DNA from: Burkholderiaceae bacterium
Lineage (GTDB): Bacteria > Pseudomonadota > Gammaproteobacteria > Burkholderiales > Burkholderiaceae_B
Length of the DNA: 64,000 bases
NCBI GenBank assembly: GCA_004322135.1
Contig: SCSG01000003.1
Location: 1-64,000 of the forward strand
Direction of reading: 5' to 3'
Shown: positions 38,852 through 47,764 of the stretch, piece by piece
How positions within the stretch are numbered: position 1 is the first letter of the stretch
How the letters are laid out: each line of letters starts with the position of its first letter
The notes under the pieces: generated by a model
Told to the model about the DNA's origin: nothing
What the model saw: only the letters and a program-made list of their open reading frames with translations
The model's database searches: none
Translations under genes and position numbers: made by a program

Positions 38852-39845
38852 ATTCGTCGTTTCCGAGGCTGCCCAGCGTAAATTGTCCCGTTTCGGCCAG
38901 TCGGCGAGCTATTTGCAGAATCTTCTTCTGTTCTTCCTCCACGCGGGATACGCGCACCGGGCCTTGTGCGTCGATATCTTCGCGCAGCATTTCGGCTGCG
39001 CGGTTTGACATGTTTTTCAGGAATTTTTCGCGCAACTCTTCAGCCGAGCCCTTCAGCGCGATCATCAGCGAGTCGGTGTTGGTTTCTTTCAGAACGAGCT
39101 GGATGGCAAAGTCCTCGAGATCGATCATGTTCTCGAAGACGAACATTTCGTCAACGATGCGTTGTGCGAGGTCGGCGTCAAGTTCGCGCAGGCTTGCAAT
39201 GGCGGCTTCTTCATCCGCGGTATTCATGAAGTTCAGAAGCTCGGCAGCGGCGTGGACGCCGCCCATCTTGCTGCGTTTGGTTCCCTGGCCGGACAGCATG
39301 CCGTTAAGCACCTCGGTCAGCTCGTGCAGCGCCGCCGGCTGTACGCCCCCGAAGGTGGCGATGCGAAGCATGACATCATTTCGCAGGCGCTCGTTCAGCA
39401 GGGTCAGGATTGCCGATGCGCGGTCACGCTCCAGATGAACCAGAATGGTTGCAATGATCTGTGGGTGCTCGTCCGCGATCAGTTCCGCCACGCTACTGGG
39501 CTCGAGCCAATTGAGCGCATCGATGCCTTTTGTGCCGCTGTCCGCGTCCAGAATGTCTTCGATCAGTCCGGCTGCACGGTCGTTGCCCAGGGCCTTGTTC
39601 AGGACGGCGCGGATGTAGTCGTTCGAGCCTACCGTGACCGCGATGAACTGGTCGGCCTCTACACGGAAGGCTTCGAGAACCTCGTCGACGTCCTGACGCG
39701 TGATGTGTTTGAGGTTGGCCATTGCCGTTCCGACCTGCTGTACTTCCCCGGCGGTCAGATATTTGAAGACTTCGGCGGCACCGTCTTCGCCCAGCGACAT
39801 CATCAGGATGGCGCAACTATCGACGTTGAGGACTCTATTTGCCAT
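38844..39845 (-). CDS. fliG: Flagellar motor switch protein FliG
   Basis: FliG is the rotor face on which the stator acts. The 333 residues contain three armadillo-like domains: N-terminal (AILMMSLGEDGAAEVFKYLT), middle with the EHPQIIATILVHLE motif, and a C-terminal torque helix region (RELDADLAQRIVDEMFVFEN). The start overlaps the end of fliF by 11 bases. Confidence 0.97.
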   Translation of the reverse strand: MANRVLNVDSCAILMMSLGEDGAAEVFKYLTAGEVQQVGTAMANLKHITRQDVDEVLEAFRVEADQFIAVTVGSNDYIRAVLNKALGNDRAAGLIEDILDADSGTKGIDALNWLEPSSVAELIADEHPQIIATILVHLERDRASAILTLLNERLRNDVMLRIATFGGVQPAALHELTEVLNGMLSGQGTKRSKMGGVHAAAELLNFMNTADEEAAIASLRELDADLAQRIVDEMFVFENMIDLEDFAIQLVLKETNTDSLMIALKGSAEELREKFLKNMSNRAAEMLREDIDAQGPVRVSRVEEEQKKILQIARRLAETGQFTLGSLGNDEYV

Positions 39846-41526
39846 TTTTTTCCATCCAGGTGCGCATCACCATAGCCACCGCGCGTGGGTCCTTTGCCGC
39901 GAGGTCGCGTGCCGTATTCAGGTTGTCTTCGTAGCGGCTGATTTCGGCGGCGCGCTTGGCCGCGGCAGCGGTGGCTTCGGCCGACGCGGCTGTAGTTGCT
40001 GCCTGCTCGGCAATGGATGCCAGCTTGGCAGAGCTGGCCTCTCCCAGATGGCGCATGGTGGGCTTGACGATTTTGCGCCAGATCAGGAACAGAGCAATGA
40101 GCGCAATCAGGTAGCGTGCAAGCTGCAGGGCCATGGCCTGGTACTCCGGGTCTTTCCAGATCGGCTGATCGACGTTTGAATTGTTGCTGAAGGCGCTATT
40201 GATGACGGTGGCCGTATCGCCACGTTCACTGGAGTAACCCATCGCGTCCTTCACCAGGCTGTCGAGCTTTTTCAACTCCTGTTCGGACAGCGGTACGAAT
40301 TTGCCGTCGTCGTTCTTGTGATAATTGACGACGACCGCGACGGACAGGCGCCGCAGCTTGCCGATGGGGCTCTTGACGTGGTTTATCGTGCGATCAACCT
40401 CGTAGTTGATGGTGGCGCTGTGCTGGGTGTTGGTGGGAGCAGTATTTTGGCCGGTGCTTGTTGTGGCGCCGTTGGCTTGCGTACCCGCCGCGTTTTGCCC
40501 GGGCGGGTTGTTGGCGGTGGCGGGCGGTCTTGGTGGGGGTGGTGGCGTAGTGATCGGTGCCGTCGCGTTGGCCGGAGGCTGGTTTGTCAGTGCGCCCGGA
40601 ATGCCCTCGGGAGGCTGTGCGCGTGACTGTTCGGACGAATTGGTCTGCTCGCTGCGTACGGCCGCTTCCCCTGGCTTCTGATTGGGGCGATAGACCTCCG
40701 AAGTCTGCTCATGCACGGAGAAGTCGACGTCGGCGCTTGCCTGGGCCCGTACGTTGCCGCTGCCGACCAGCGGCGTAAGCAACGTCATGATGCGCTGGAC
40801 GGTACGCTGTTCCAGGTCGTTGATATAAGCGCGCTGTGTGCCATCCACGCCCGCTTCGCCGGTGGGTGAAGTAAGCAGGCGACCGTTCTGGTCGATGATG
40901 GATACGTTGTCCGCCGACAGATTGGGCACGCTGGAGGAGACCAGCCAGGCGATGGCTGAGACCTGGCCGGGAGCAAGGGAGCGGCCGGGTTGCAAGGTCA
41001 GGAGCACCGAGGCGGTTGGCGCCTGACGATCACGCACGAACAGGGTTTCGCGCGGGATGGCCAGGTGAACGCGTGCAGTCCGCACCGAGTGAACAGCCTG
41101 AATGGTGCTGGCCAGCTCACCTTCCAGGGCACGCTGGTACGTGACTTGTTCGGTGAACTGGCTGGCGCCGAAGCGCGTCTTGTCCATGAGTTCGAATCCC
41201 ACGCCACTGCCGTGTGGAAGCCCTTGGCCCGCCAGTTGCAGGCGCACTTCATGAACGCGGTCTTTGGGGACGAGGATGGCGCTTCCTGATTCCGAAAGCT
41301 TGTAAGGCACATTCATTTGCGTGAGTGCCGTAACGATGGCGCCCCCGTCACGGTCTTCCAGATTGGAAAACAGCACCCCATAGTCGGGTGAGCGGCTCCA
41401 CAGCGCGAGCACGACGAGTATCGCCACCAGGGCTGCGCCTGCGGCGATGAGGATGGGCCTGGGTAGAGTGCCCAATTTCAATAGCACGGGGAAGCGGGCC
41501 AAAATGGCTGCCGCCGGTTGGGTCAT
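39835..41526 (-). CDS. fliF: Flagellar MS-ring protein FliF
   Basis: FliF builds the MS ring, the base on which the motor assembles. The 563 residues have two membrane helices (about 22-45 and 455-475). The ring-building motifs include PDYGVLFSNLEDRDGGAIV and a FliG-binding C-terminus. A Pro/Asn/Thr-rich low-complexity stretch occupies about 320-370. It is the first gene of the leftward block fliF-G-H-I-J-K-L-M-N-O-P-Q-R and diverges from fliE. Confidence 0.97.
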   Translation of the reverse strand: MTQPAAAILARFPVLLKLGTLPRPILIAAGAALVAILVVLALWSRSPDYGVLFSNLEDRDGGAIVTALTQMNVPYKLSESGSAILVPKDRVHEVRLQLAGQGLPHGSGVGFELMDKTRFGASQFTEQVTYQRALEGELASTIQAVHSVRTARVHLAIPRETLFVRDRQAPTASVLLTLQPGRSLAPGQVSAIAWLVSSSVPNLSADNVSIIDQNGRLLTSPTGEAGVDGTQRAYINDLEQRTVQRIMTLLTPLVGSGNVRAQASADVDFSVHEQTSEVYRPNQKPGEAAVRSEQTNSSEQSRAQPPEGIPGALTNQPPANATAPITTPPPPPRPPATANNPPGQNAAGTQANGATTSTGQNTAPTNTQHSATINYEVDRTINHVKSPIGKLRRLSVAVVVNYHKNDDGKFVPLSEQELKKLDSLVKDAMGYSSERGDTATVINSAFSNNSNVDQPIWKDPEYQAMALQLARYLIALIALFLIWRKIVKPTMRHLGEASSAKLASIAEQAATTAASAEATAAAAKRAAEISRYEDNLNTARDLAAKDPRAVAMVMRTWMEKNGK

Positions 41527-41936
41527 CGGCAGCCTCTTGTGGCGCGAATGTGGAACGGTAGGTGTAGCGTGCGGCGGTTGATAAGCGGGCTGGACATGCT
41601 GAGGAATAGGGTTAGCGGTATTTTCTAGACTGAATTATTACGTGTATCGGGGGGGAAGCAATGGCTAAAAAGCCATGGTTTTGGGGTGTTGTTATCTGTA
41701 ATGGCGCACGCCCGGCGTGGAGTTGGCCGCAATATCGTGTGCTGCGCACGGTTGCGCGCGCAGTGCGGTGCCGCGGCCCAGCAAGCCATGGATGTCGCGG
41801 GGCGGCGGTGCAGGCTTGCGGTGTGCCGGTGCCTGCTTGCTAACGGCGAAACTATGGGGCTTTTTGGTGGTTGATGGCTTGCTTGAGCATTGCGGCGTTT
41901 GGATACACTGTGGACTCATTCATTCTTTTCAGAAAA
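41527..41936. promoter_or_regulatory. Divergent fliF / fliE regulatory region
   Basis: These 410 bases have no convincing gene. They separate the divergent fliF and fliE starts and must hold both promoters. A perfect six-base-pair hairpin ATGGCT-AAAA-AGCCAT lies at 41661-41676, and alternating GC-rich palindromes (GTGCGCAC, TGCGCGCGCA) lie near 41740-41765. A 60-codon frame from 41661 has a GGGGGGAAG ribosome-site-like stretch but a non-protein-like composition. I could not identify an FlhDC site. Confidence 0.5.
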
Positions 41937-42275
41937 ATGGCTATTCCACAACTATCCAGCATCGAGAGCCTGCTTGCGCAAATGCGTGCCGTGGCACAGG
42001 CAGCGTCGGCTTCGCCGCTGTCGTCAACCGGTGACACAACATCTGTTTCGGGAGGCGGGTTCGCAGCCGAACTGCAACGATCTTTACAGCGCGTTTCGGC
42101 AACCGAAAATGCGGCCGTGGCTCAGGCGAAATCGTTCGAGATGGGTGTGCCGGGGATTTCTCTGAATAATGTGATGATCGATATGCAAAAGGCGAACATT
42201 GGGTTTCAGACCGCCATTCAGGTCCGCAACCGCCTTGTTGCCGCCTATCAGGAAATCGCCAGCATGCCAGTTTGA
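41937..42275 (+). CDS. fliE: Flagellar MS-ring/rod junction protein FliE
   Basis: FliE joins the MS ring to the rod and is the first exported axial protein. The 112 residues end in the conserved pattern GVPGISLNNVMIDMQKANIG, followed by FQTAIQVRNRLVAAYQEI. The ATG at 41937 gives the usual short N-terminus (MAIPQLSSIESLLAQMR). It is a single rightward gene, convergent with the fliT/fliK-like operon, with only seven bases between. Confidence 0.95.
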   Translation: MAIPQLSSIESLLAQMRAVAQAASASPLSSTGDTTSVSGGGFAAELQRSLQRVSATENAAVAQAKSFEMGVPGISLNNVMIDMQKANIGFQTAIQVRNRLVAAYQEIASMPV

Positions 42276-42282
42276 CGTTGGG

Positions 42283-42612
42283 TCAGGCTTGTGCCTGATC
42301 GACTGGGGTCTGGCTCTTGGGAAGGCCATCTAGTGCGGGATTGGCTTCCAGCGAATACAACCATGCCAGCAGCTCGGCTATGGCAACGTATAGCTGCGGC
42401 GGGATGTGCTGATCCAGGTCCACCTGCATGAGCAGCCCGACGAGCTCTGGAGATTCATGCACGTACAGGCCATTTTCTTTGGCGGTGCGGATAATCGTCT
42501 CGGCCAGTGTGCCATATCCCTTGGCCACGACACGTGGGGCCGTGTCGTTTTGGTCGTAGGCTATGGCAACGGCGCTCGGTCGCCCTGCATTGGGGGTGTT
42601 CGCGGCAGTCAT
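42283..42612 (-). CDS. Orphan FlhB C-terminal-domain protein (FhlB/YlqH type)
   Basis: The 109 residues correspond to the cytoplasmic domain of FlhB downstream of the cleavage site: AVAIAYDQNDTAPRVVAKGY, then LAETIIRTAKENGLYVHESP and the C-terminal YVAIAELLAWLYSLE. There are no membrane helices and no NPTH motif. Such proteins can substitute for cleaved FlhB-C in some bacteria. It overlaps the second FliK-like gene by four bases (ATGA), so the two are translationally coupled. Confidence 0.88.
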   Translation of the reverse strand: MTAANTPNAGRPSAVAIAYDQNDTAPRVVAKGYGTLAETIIRTAKENGLYVHESPELVGLLMQVDLDQHIPPQLYVAIAELLAWLYSLEANPALDGLPKSQTPVDQAQA

Positions 42613-43931
42613 GGCTGGCTTTCCGCCTGGCTTTCAACGTGAGCAGCGTTTTCGTGCGGGGAAGCGTTGAATTTGCTGCCTGCCTGAATCGAAAGCGAAT
42701 TGACTTGCAGTCCGCTGGCCGTCAGCTGGGCCCGCAGTGTATTCTGGTTCTTGTCCAATACGTCGGCGGATTCGGGTGCGATGAGTTTCATGACCATTTG
42801 CTGGCCCGAAAGACTGATGCGCGCCTGTACTTCGCCTAGCCTGGGCAGGTTCAGCGTGAGACGAGTGGCCCAGTGGCTGTCGCCGCTCTCGGAATCGGGG
42901 CTCGCGTCGCCTTCGTCCCGTCGCACTTCCCAGTCAAGCGGTGCGCCGGGCCAGGCCTGACCGCGCCAGGCGAGCGCTTGATTGGCGAGGACTTCCAGCT
43001 GCTGTCGCACCAGAAGGTAGGTGTCAGGGTGAAGGCCGGCCAGTGCGTTGCTTTGTGTCTGGTCGGGCAGCACCAAAGCCGCAACTGCCTGAGTCGGTGG
43101 CGCAGTACCAGCCGGGGAGGGGGGTGTTTGCGCAACGGCGGTTGTCGTGGTCGTCGCGGCGGAGATGGGTGTATTTTGCGCCAGCTGTGCCTGCGGTTCG
43201 ATCAGCACGCTGGCCGCGCTTTGCTTGCCAAAGGCGACATTGCTCAGGTGCGACTCGTAGAATAGCCCGCTGGTTTGTAAGGCTTGTGTCAGTGCCGCGG
43301 CAAGCTGCAGTGGCGAGATTGACGCGGGAGTCACAGCGCTCTGGGCGCCCGCCGCTGAAGCGCCGCCGGTACCGGTCGATTGAGCAGGCTGCTGGTTGGC
43401 AGCCGTGGACGAGGCCGTGGCGTTGGCAGTATTTGCCGCCGTACTGGCGCCGCCAGCTGAATTCTGTACGGTTGCCGGAGACGGATTGGTATTGCCCTGG
43501 GATGCTTCGGGGCTGGCCGTGACCAGCGGCGCCTTGGCTGTCAGGGCCGGAGCCTGCTCGGGATAACGTATCAGTAAAGCCAGAATGGCTTTTGCAGCGG
43601 CTCCCAAGGTGGTTGGTGCGGATGGCGTGCTGGATGTGGCGGGCAGGTCGCGGGCGCTGAATAGGGCCTGCTGCGCATCGAGTTTAGTTTTGGCTACGGC
43701 CTGGCGTAATTGTTGCTCTGTTTGCTCCAACGTTTTGTCAACGGCAGTGCGTGTGTCGCGGCCTGTTTGATTTTGTGCCGCGTCGGGGCTAAGTGGTTGC
43801 CCCGGCTGGCTGACCGCGTCGGGCCTTGCTCCTGATGCCAGGTTGGTTTGCTGGGCCAGCGTAGTGCCCAGAACAGCGTCCAGTCGCTGTACCAACAAGG
43901 TGCCCAGAGCGGAAGGGCCGCCGACGCTCAT
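42609..43931 (-). CDS. Second FliK-like hook-length control domain protein
   Basis: The 440 residues are Ala/Thr/Gln-rich in the first 300, then carry a C-terminal Flg_hook-like domain (WATRLTLNLPRLGEVQARIS, MKLIAPESADVLDKNQNTLR and GLQVNSLSIQAG). The gene is distinct from fliK at 34930-36171. It overlaps fliT at its start and the orphan FlhB-C gene at its end. The pairing suggests a second specificity-switch module or an accessory ruler; that is inference. Confidence 0.85.
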   Translation of the reverse strand: MSVGGPSALGTLLVQRLDAVLGTTLAQQTNLASGARPDAVSQPGQPLSPDAAQNQTGRDTRTAVDKTLEQTEQQLRQAVAKTKLDAQQALFSARDLPATSSTPSAPTTLGAAAKAILALLIRYPEQAPALTAKAPLVTASPEASQGNTNPSPATVQNSAGGASTAANTANATASSTAANQQPAQSTGTGGASAAGAQSAVTPASISPLQLAAALTQALQTSGLFYESHLSNVAFGKQSAASVLIEPQAQLAQNTPISAATTTTTAVAQTPPSPAGTAPPTQAVAALVLPDQTQSNALAGLHPDTYLLVRQQLEVLANQALAWRGQAWPGAPLDWEVRRDEGDASPDSESGDSHWATRLTLNLPRLGEVQARISLSGQQMVMKLIAPESADVLDKNQNTLRAQLTASGLQVNSLSIQAGSKFNASPHENAAHVESQAESQP

Positions 43932-44266
43932 GGCTGAGTTCTGGCAGGCGCGCAGTAAGTTCTCAGGACGGCTTGATGGCGTTTCATGTTACCCAGCAGG
44001 ACGCCCAGTCGGGCCAGCTCGGGCGCGGCCAGGTCGCGTATGCAGGCGTCGTCGTCCAGGATTTTGGTAAGCAGGCGCTTGCGCGCGGCCTTGTCCTCTT
44101 CACCTAGTGGCGCGAGGAGGCGCAATTGCTCTACTGCCGCGTAATATTGCTTGCCCAGGTCAATAACGGCATCCCAGTTCCCTGATTGCGCATGAAGGAG
44201 CATTTGCCCCGAGTAACCGGCAATGATCTCGTATTGTTGCAGGACGGAGGCGGTGGATGTCGTCAT
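43928..44266 (-). CDS. fliT: Flagellar chaperone FliT (probable)
   Basis: FliT is the export chaperone for FliD and modulates FlhDC in enterics. The 112 residues are helical (QYEIIAGYSGQMLLHAQSGN, then WDAVIDLGKQYYAAVEQL), typical of the FliT family. The place fliD-fliS-fliT supports the call. Sequence conservation in this family is weak, hence moderate confidence. It overlaps the next gene by four bases. Confidence 0.82.
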   Translation of the reverse strand: MTTSTASVLQQYEIIAGYSGQMLLHAQSGNWDAVIDLGKQYYAAVEQLRLLAPLGEEDKAARKRLLTKILDDDACIRDLAAPELARLGVLLGNMKRHQAVLRTYCAPARTQP

Positions 44267-44347
44267 AGGGTTTTGCCGGGTGGTGTTGACGGCCTGGTCG
44301 GGCGAGTTATATACAGCGCAATGTTGTCGCCCGCGCCTGGAAGTATT

Positions 44348-44785
44348 CTACAACGCTGACGATGCCTCTTTATGGTTTATGCCCACAGCCGTTTGCCAAG
44401 CATCGCCGATTTCGCTGAGCAGGCGTTCTGCCAGCTCTAGTTTTTCGACGTCCGAGTGAAGATTGGCCTGCAATAGGTTGCGGATGATGATTTCGTACGT
44501 AGCCGTGAGGTTTGTCGCAAGTTCGCCGCCGGCTTCCCGATCGATGCTGGCCTTCAGGCCCGAATCGACGATTTCGATGGCTTTTGAAATGGCTGACCCC
44601 TGGCCCGATATATTGCTATTTTGCATGTAAATCTTGGCCTTGGCGATAGTTGTTAGCGCGCCACGGAATAGCAATGTGATGAGTTGCTCCGAGCTGGCGC
44701 TGAGCACTTGGGTTTCCAGGCCTATGTTGACATAGGCCTGGGCAGAATGTGATTTGCGTGCGCTTTGAAGGGATGTGTGGTTCAT
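44348..44785 (-). CDS. fliS: Flagellin chaperone FliS
   Basis: FliS binds flagellin and prevents its premature polymerisation. The 145 residues carry the family motifs AYVNIGLETQVLSASSEQLI, LLFRGALTTIAKAK and LTATYEIIIRNLLQANLHSD. It overlaps fliD by four bases. Its client flagellin gene is not found in this window. Confidence 0.96.
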   Translation of the reverse strand: MNHTSLQSARKSHSAQAYVNIGLETQVLSASSEQLITLLFRGALTTIAKAKIYMQNSNISGQGSAISKAIEIVDSGLKASIDREAGGELATNLTATYEIIIRNLLQANLHSDVEKLELAERLLSEIGDAWQTAVGINHKEASSAL

Positions 44786-46173
44786 TTGCCGCTGCTCATG
44801 TTGCCCAGCATGGACAATTGCTGGGTCAGGTAGGTGCTGACGGAGTTCATTTGTGCAACGGTCGTATCCAACGCCGTAAATTGAGCAGTGTACGTGGCCA
44901 TTTTCGCATCAATGCTTGCGGAAGTGGCATCGTATTGCTTTTGCAGGTCGACGATGGTGTTGTTGGCGCCGGTGGTTGCGGCGTTGATGTACCCGGTCGA
45001 ACCCAGATAGCTGTTTGCCACCGTTGTAAGTTTTTGGGTGACGCTGTTATCGCCCGTAAACAGGCTTTGCACGTCGGATAGGTTATTTTTCAGTGCGGCA
45101 GCCAGTTTGTCGCTGTTGACGCTTAGCGCGCCGGTGGTCGGGTCGGAGGTAATGCCAAGTTGCGACAACGAACGGACAGTACCGGAGGACAGCACGACGT
45201 TCAGGACGCCACGAAATTGCGTCTGAACCCGTAGCGCCAGTGAATCGCCCGTAAGCGCACTGCCTTTCTGCGTGGTGGTGTCATATGACATCAACGACTT
45301 CACGGTGTTCTGCAGACTATTGTAGGCGGAGACGAATGTGTTGATGGCCCCGGTCGCGGCTGAGTCGTCACGCGCGACAGTCAATGTGTTGGTGGTGCTG
45401 GCATCAGCTTTGGTGAGCGTCAGCGTGACGCCTTCTATGGCGTCAGAAATGGTGTTCGTTTGCGAACTGATCGCGATGCCATTGATGGTGATGGCAGCAT
45501 TGGACGCTGCGGTTTCCGAGATGTTCGGGGTCGCTCCCGGATTCGCCTGGTCGAAGCCGATAATGCCATTGAGGGTATCGTTACCCGCGACGCTGATGGA
45601 CGCGATGGAGTTGTCCGTACCGGTTTTCGAGCTGCTAAGAAGCAGACGGTAGGGTGTTCCGGAGCCGTCGTTGATGATCGTGGCGCTTGCGCCTAGTGAC
45701 GAGTCAGCGTTGATGGCACTGACCAGGCTGCTTAGCGATGTGCTTTTGCCGGTAAGGTCCAGCGTTTTCTGGGTACCGTCGCCCATCGTAAGCGTTATGA
45801 CGCCACCCGTGCCGTTGCTGTTGATACGGCTGACAAGTCCGTTGGTCACCAGCGTCTGGTTTGTGGCAAGGCTTTCGACCCGGACGCTGTATTGGCCCGC
45901 AATGGCGGTGGTGTCGGCGCTGGCGGTTAGTCCGTCGCCACTGACATTGGTAGTCAATGCGCCAAAGGTGTCGGCGCTGGCCAAGGTGTCGCCGGCTGCC
46001 TTGAGTGACTGAATGCTGCTCTGGATTTGGCCGTAGGCGGACAAGCGGCCTTGCACGCTGGCTTGTTGAGTCTGGATGGCCACCAGTGCGTTGTTTTCGC
46101 TGTTGCGCAGGCTGGTGAGCAGGTCGTTTAAAGGTAGACCCGAGCCGATGCCAATTGAAGAAACGCTTGTCAT
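44782..46173 (-). CDS. fliD: Filament cap protein FliD (HAP2)
   Basis: FliD forms the cap at the filament tip that inserts flagellin subunits. The N-terminus (SIGIGSGLPLNDLLTSLRNS) and the C-terminal coiled segment (LQKQYDATSASIDAKMATYT, then YLTQQLSMLGNM) are typical. The 463 residues are of normal length. It lies between flaG and fliS; 120 bases upstream have no recognisable promoter, so expression is probably from the flaG promoter. Confidence 0.96.
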   Translation of the reverse strand: MTSVSSIGIGSGLPLNDLLTSLRNSENNALVAIQTQQASVQGRLSAYGQIQSSIQSLKAAGDTLASADTFGALTTNVSGDGLTASADTTAIAGQYSVRVESLATNQTLVTNGLVSRINSNGTGGVITLTMGDGTQKTLDLTGKSTSLSSLVSAINADSSLGASATIINDGSGTPYRLLLSSSKTGTDNSIASISVAGNDTLNGIIGFDQANPGATPNISETAASNAAITINGIAISSQTNTISDAIEGVTLTLTKADASTTNTLTVARDDSAATGAINTFVSAYNSLQNTVKSLMSYDTTTQKGSALTGDSLALRVQTQFRGVLNVVLSSGTVRSLSQLGITSDPTTGALSVNSDKLAAALKNNLSDVQSLFTGDNSVTQKLTTVANSYLGSTGYINAATTGANNTIVDLQKQYDATSASIDAKMATYTAQFTALDTTVAQMNSVSTYLTQQLSMLGNMSSGK

Positions 46174-46293
46174 TAGAGATCTCCCGATGCGTTGTATTGT
46201 CGCGTAGCTGGTAGCGGTTCAATGCCTGCGATAAAGAGGCTAAATCCAGCTATTTTGTTCGTTTGCCGCTTGGCGGCAGTGCGGCGGTGGCTC

Positions 46294-46698
46294 TTATGCC
46301 TTGGTGCTGATTCCCTGCCCCTGCAACTGGACGATCATTTTGGCCATGCGGATAACTGCGTCGCTGGGCACTGTGCGCAGAACCTTGCCGGTGGCGTTAT
46401 CGACGATGGAGATCACTATTCGCTGCGCGTCCGGGTCTACGCTGAAGCGCATGCCTGTAGCCCAGGCCTGCATGCTGTTGTTCACTTCCTGTAGTGCTTT
46501 TTTAAGTGGCGAGTTGCCGTTGCCGGCCTTGTCCTGCGGCCATACCTGCTCCTGTGTATCGGTGGCAGTTCGAGTTCCAAGAGTTTCTTCGGTTGCCGTA
46601 ACGTGTTGTGCCGGGTTCTGGAATACCGCCGGCCGTTCAACTTCCGCTGCCAGGGGGGTTGGCGTAGCGAGCGCCGTAGGCGTGATGGGGCTGACCAT
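46294..46698 (-). CDS. flaG: Flagellar protein FlaG
   Basis: FlaG is a small protein that affects filament length. The 134 residues have a disordered N-terminal half. The FlaG domain follows: VNNSMQAWATGMRFSVDPDA, then VISIVDNATGKVLRTVPSDA. It is the first gene of the leftward flaG-fliD-fliS-fliT unit, behind a sigma-28 promoter. Confidence 0.93.
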   Translation of the reverse strand: MVSPITPTALATPTPLAAEVERPAVFQNPAQHVTATEETLGTRTATDTQEQVWPQDKAGNGNSPLKKALQEVNNSMQAWATGMRFSVDPDAQRIVISIVDNATGKVLRTVPSDAVIRMAKMIVQLQGQGISTKA

Positions 46699-46819
46699 GG
46701 AGACGTTCTCCTGCTTTTTCTCGAAATACCTGCACGCGACGTTACAATTGCCGCCGCCCCGTGTGCGAATGGCGTGGCTGGCAGGGTGTGTTGGGTTGAT
46801 GCAACATCTGTCGATTACC

Positions 46820-46846
46820 TTAACGGCGGAGTTCGTGCAAACTTTA
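46820..46846 (-). promoter_or_regulatory. Sigma-28 (FliA) promoter of flaG-fliD-fliS-fliT
   Basis: On the minus strand: TAAAGTTT, 11 bases, GCCGTTAA, which is the FliA consensus in all but one position, with exact spacing. It lies about 120 bases before the flaG start and points to it. Confidence 0.92.
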
Positions 46847-46964
46847 GGCCCCGGCGTTTCAATCAGGCGAATAGCCGACGAAATCTACGGCAGATTCTGC
46901 CAATCCCGCTGCGTAAACGGACGAAAATAGAGAACCTGTCCATCGTCCATCGTTTTATTAGCGC

Positions 46965-47726
46965 ATGCCAAGTTCCGAAGACCAAATGGTTGGGCAACAT
47001 GCCCCACTGGTTCGCCGTCTGGCGTTGCGACTTATTTCAAGGCTGCCGGCCAGTGTCGAACTGGATGACCTTATGCAGGCGGGGATGATGGGGTTGCTCG
47101 ATGCTGTCAGGCGTTATCAACAAACCCCCGACGCTCAGTTCGAGACCTACGCCGTCATGCGCATTCGTGGCGCCATGCTGGACGAGTTGCGCAGTCAGGA
47201 TTGGCTGCCGCGCAGTGTGCGCGGCAAAATCAAAGACATTGAGCAGGCTATCCGACATCTTGGACATCAGCTGATGCGTCCGGCCAGCGAGGCCGAAGTT
47301 GCCGAGGAAATGGGAGTTTCCTTGTCACGCTATCAAGAGATGCTTGAAGAAGCTCGTGGCGTGCAAGTCATTCATTATGAGGATCTGGCTCGCAATCAGG
47401 GTGACTTTGACAACGCCCAGGATCATCCGCAACTGCAGTCCCGTGAGCAGGGTGAGTGGTTTAATCCGTTGAATCTGCTGGTGTCTGACGGTTTGCGTGG
47501 TGCTCTTGTTCAGGCCATTGCCGATTTGCCCGAGCGCGAAAAGCTAATGCTCTCGCTGCAATTCGAGCAGGACCTGAATCAAAAAGAAATCGGGGCCGTC
47601 ATGGGTGTCAGCGAGGGGCGGGTGTCGCAGCTGCGCTCGCAGGCCATTGCCCGAATCCGGGCGACCCTGGCTGAAAATTTCTGGGACGAGAGCCCCGGCG
47701 AGCACGTGCTGCAGGGCCTTTTGTAG
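46965..47726 (+). CDS. fliA: RNA polymerase sigma-28 factor FliA
   Basis: FliA directs transcription of late flagellar genes (promoters found here before flgM, flaG and flgK). The 253 residues show region 2 (LPASVELDDLMQAGMMGLLD, then ETYAVMRIRGAMLDELRSQD) and region 4 (LNQKEIGAVMGVSEGRVSQL). It starts at ATG 46965; no strong ribosome binding site is seen, and an ATG seven codons later (46986) is possible. It diverges from flaG. Confidence 0.96.
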   Translation: MPSSEDQMVGQHAPLVRRLALRLISRLPASVELDDLMQAGMMGLLDAVRRYQQTPDAQFETYAVMRIRGAMLDELRSQDWLPRSVRGKIKDIEQAIRHLGHQLMRPASEAEVAEEMGVSLSRYQEMLEEARGVQVIHYEDLARNQGDFDNAQDHPQLQSREQGEWFNPLNLLVSDGLRGALVQAIADLPEREKLMLSLQFEQDLNQKEIGAVMGVSEGRVSQLRSQAIARIRATLAENFWDESPGEHVLQGLL

Positions 47727-47764
47727 GGAATCCGCCGCGGCAGTGGCGTGGCAAAGCCGTGTTT

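Noticed and set aside
41661-41843. 60-codon frame with a ribosome-site-like GGGGGGAAG in the fliF-fliE spacer
   Set aside because: The composition (Arg/Cys/Trp-rich) is not protein-like and the start lies in a hairpin; no homologue is recognised.
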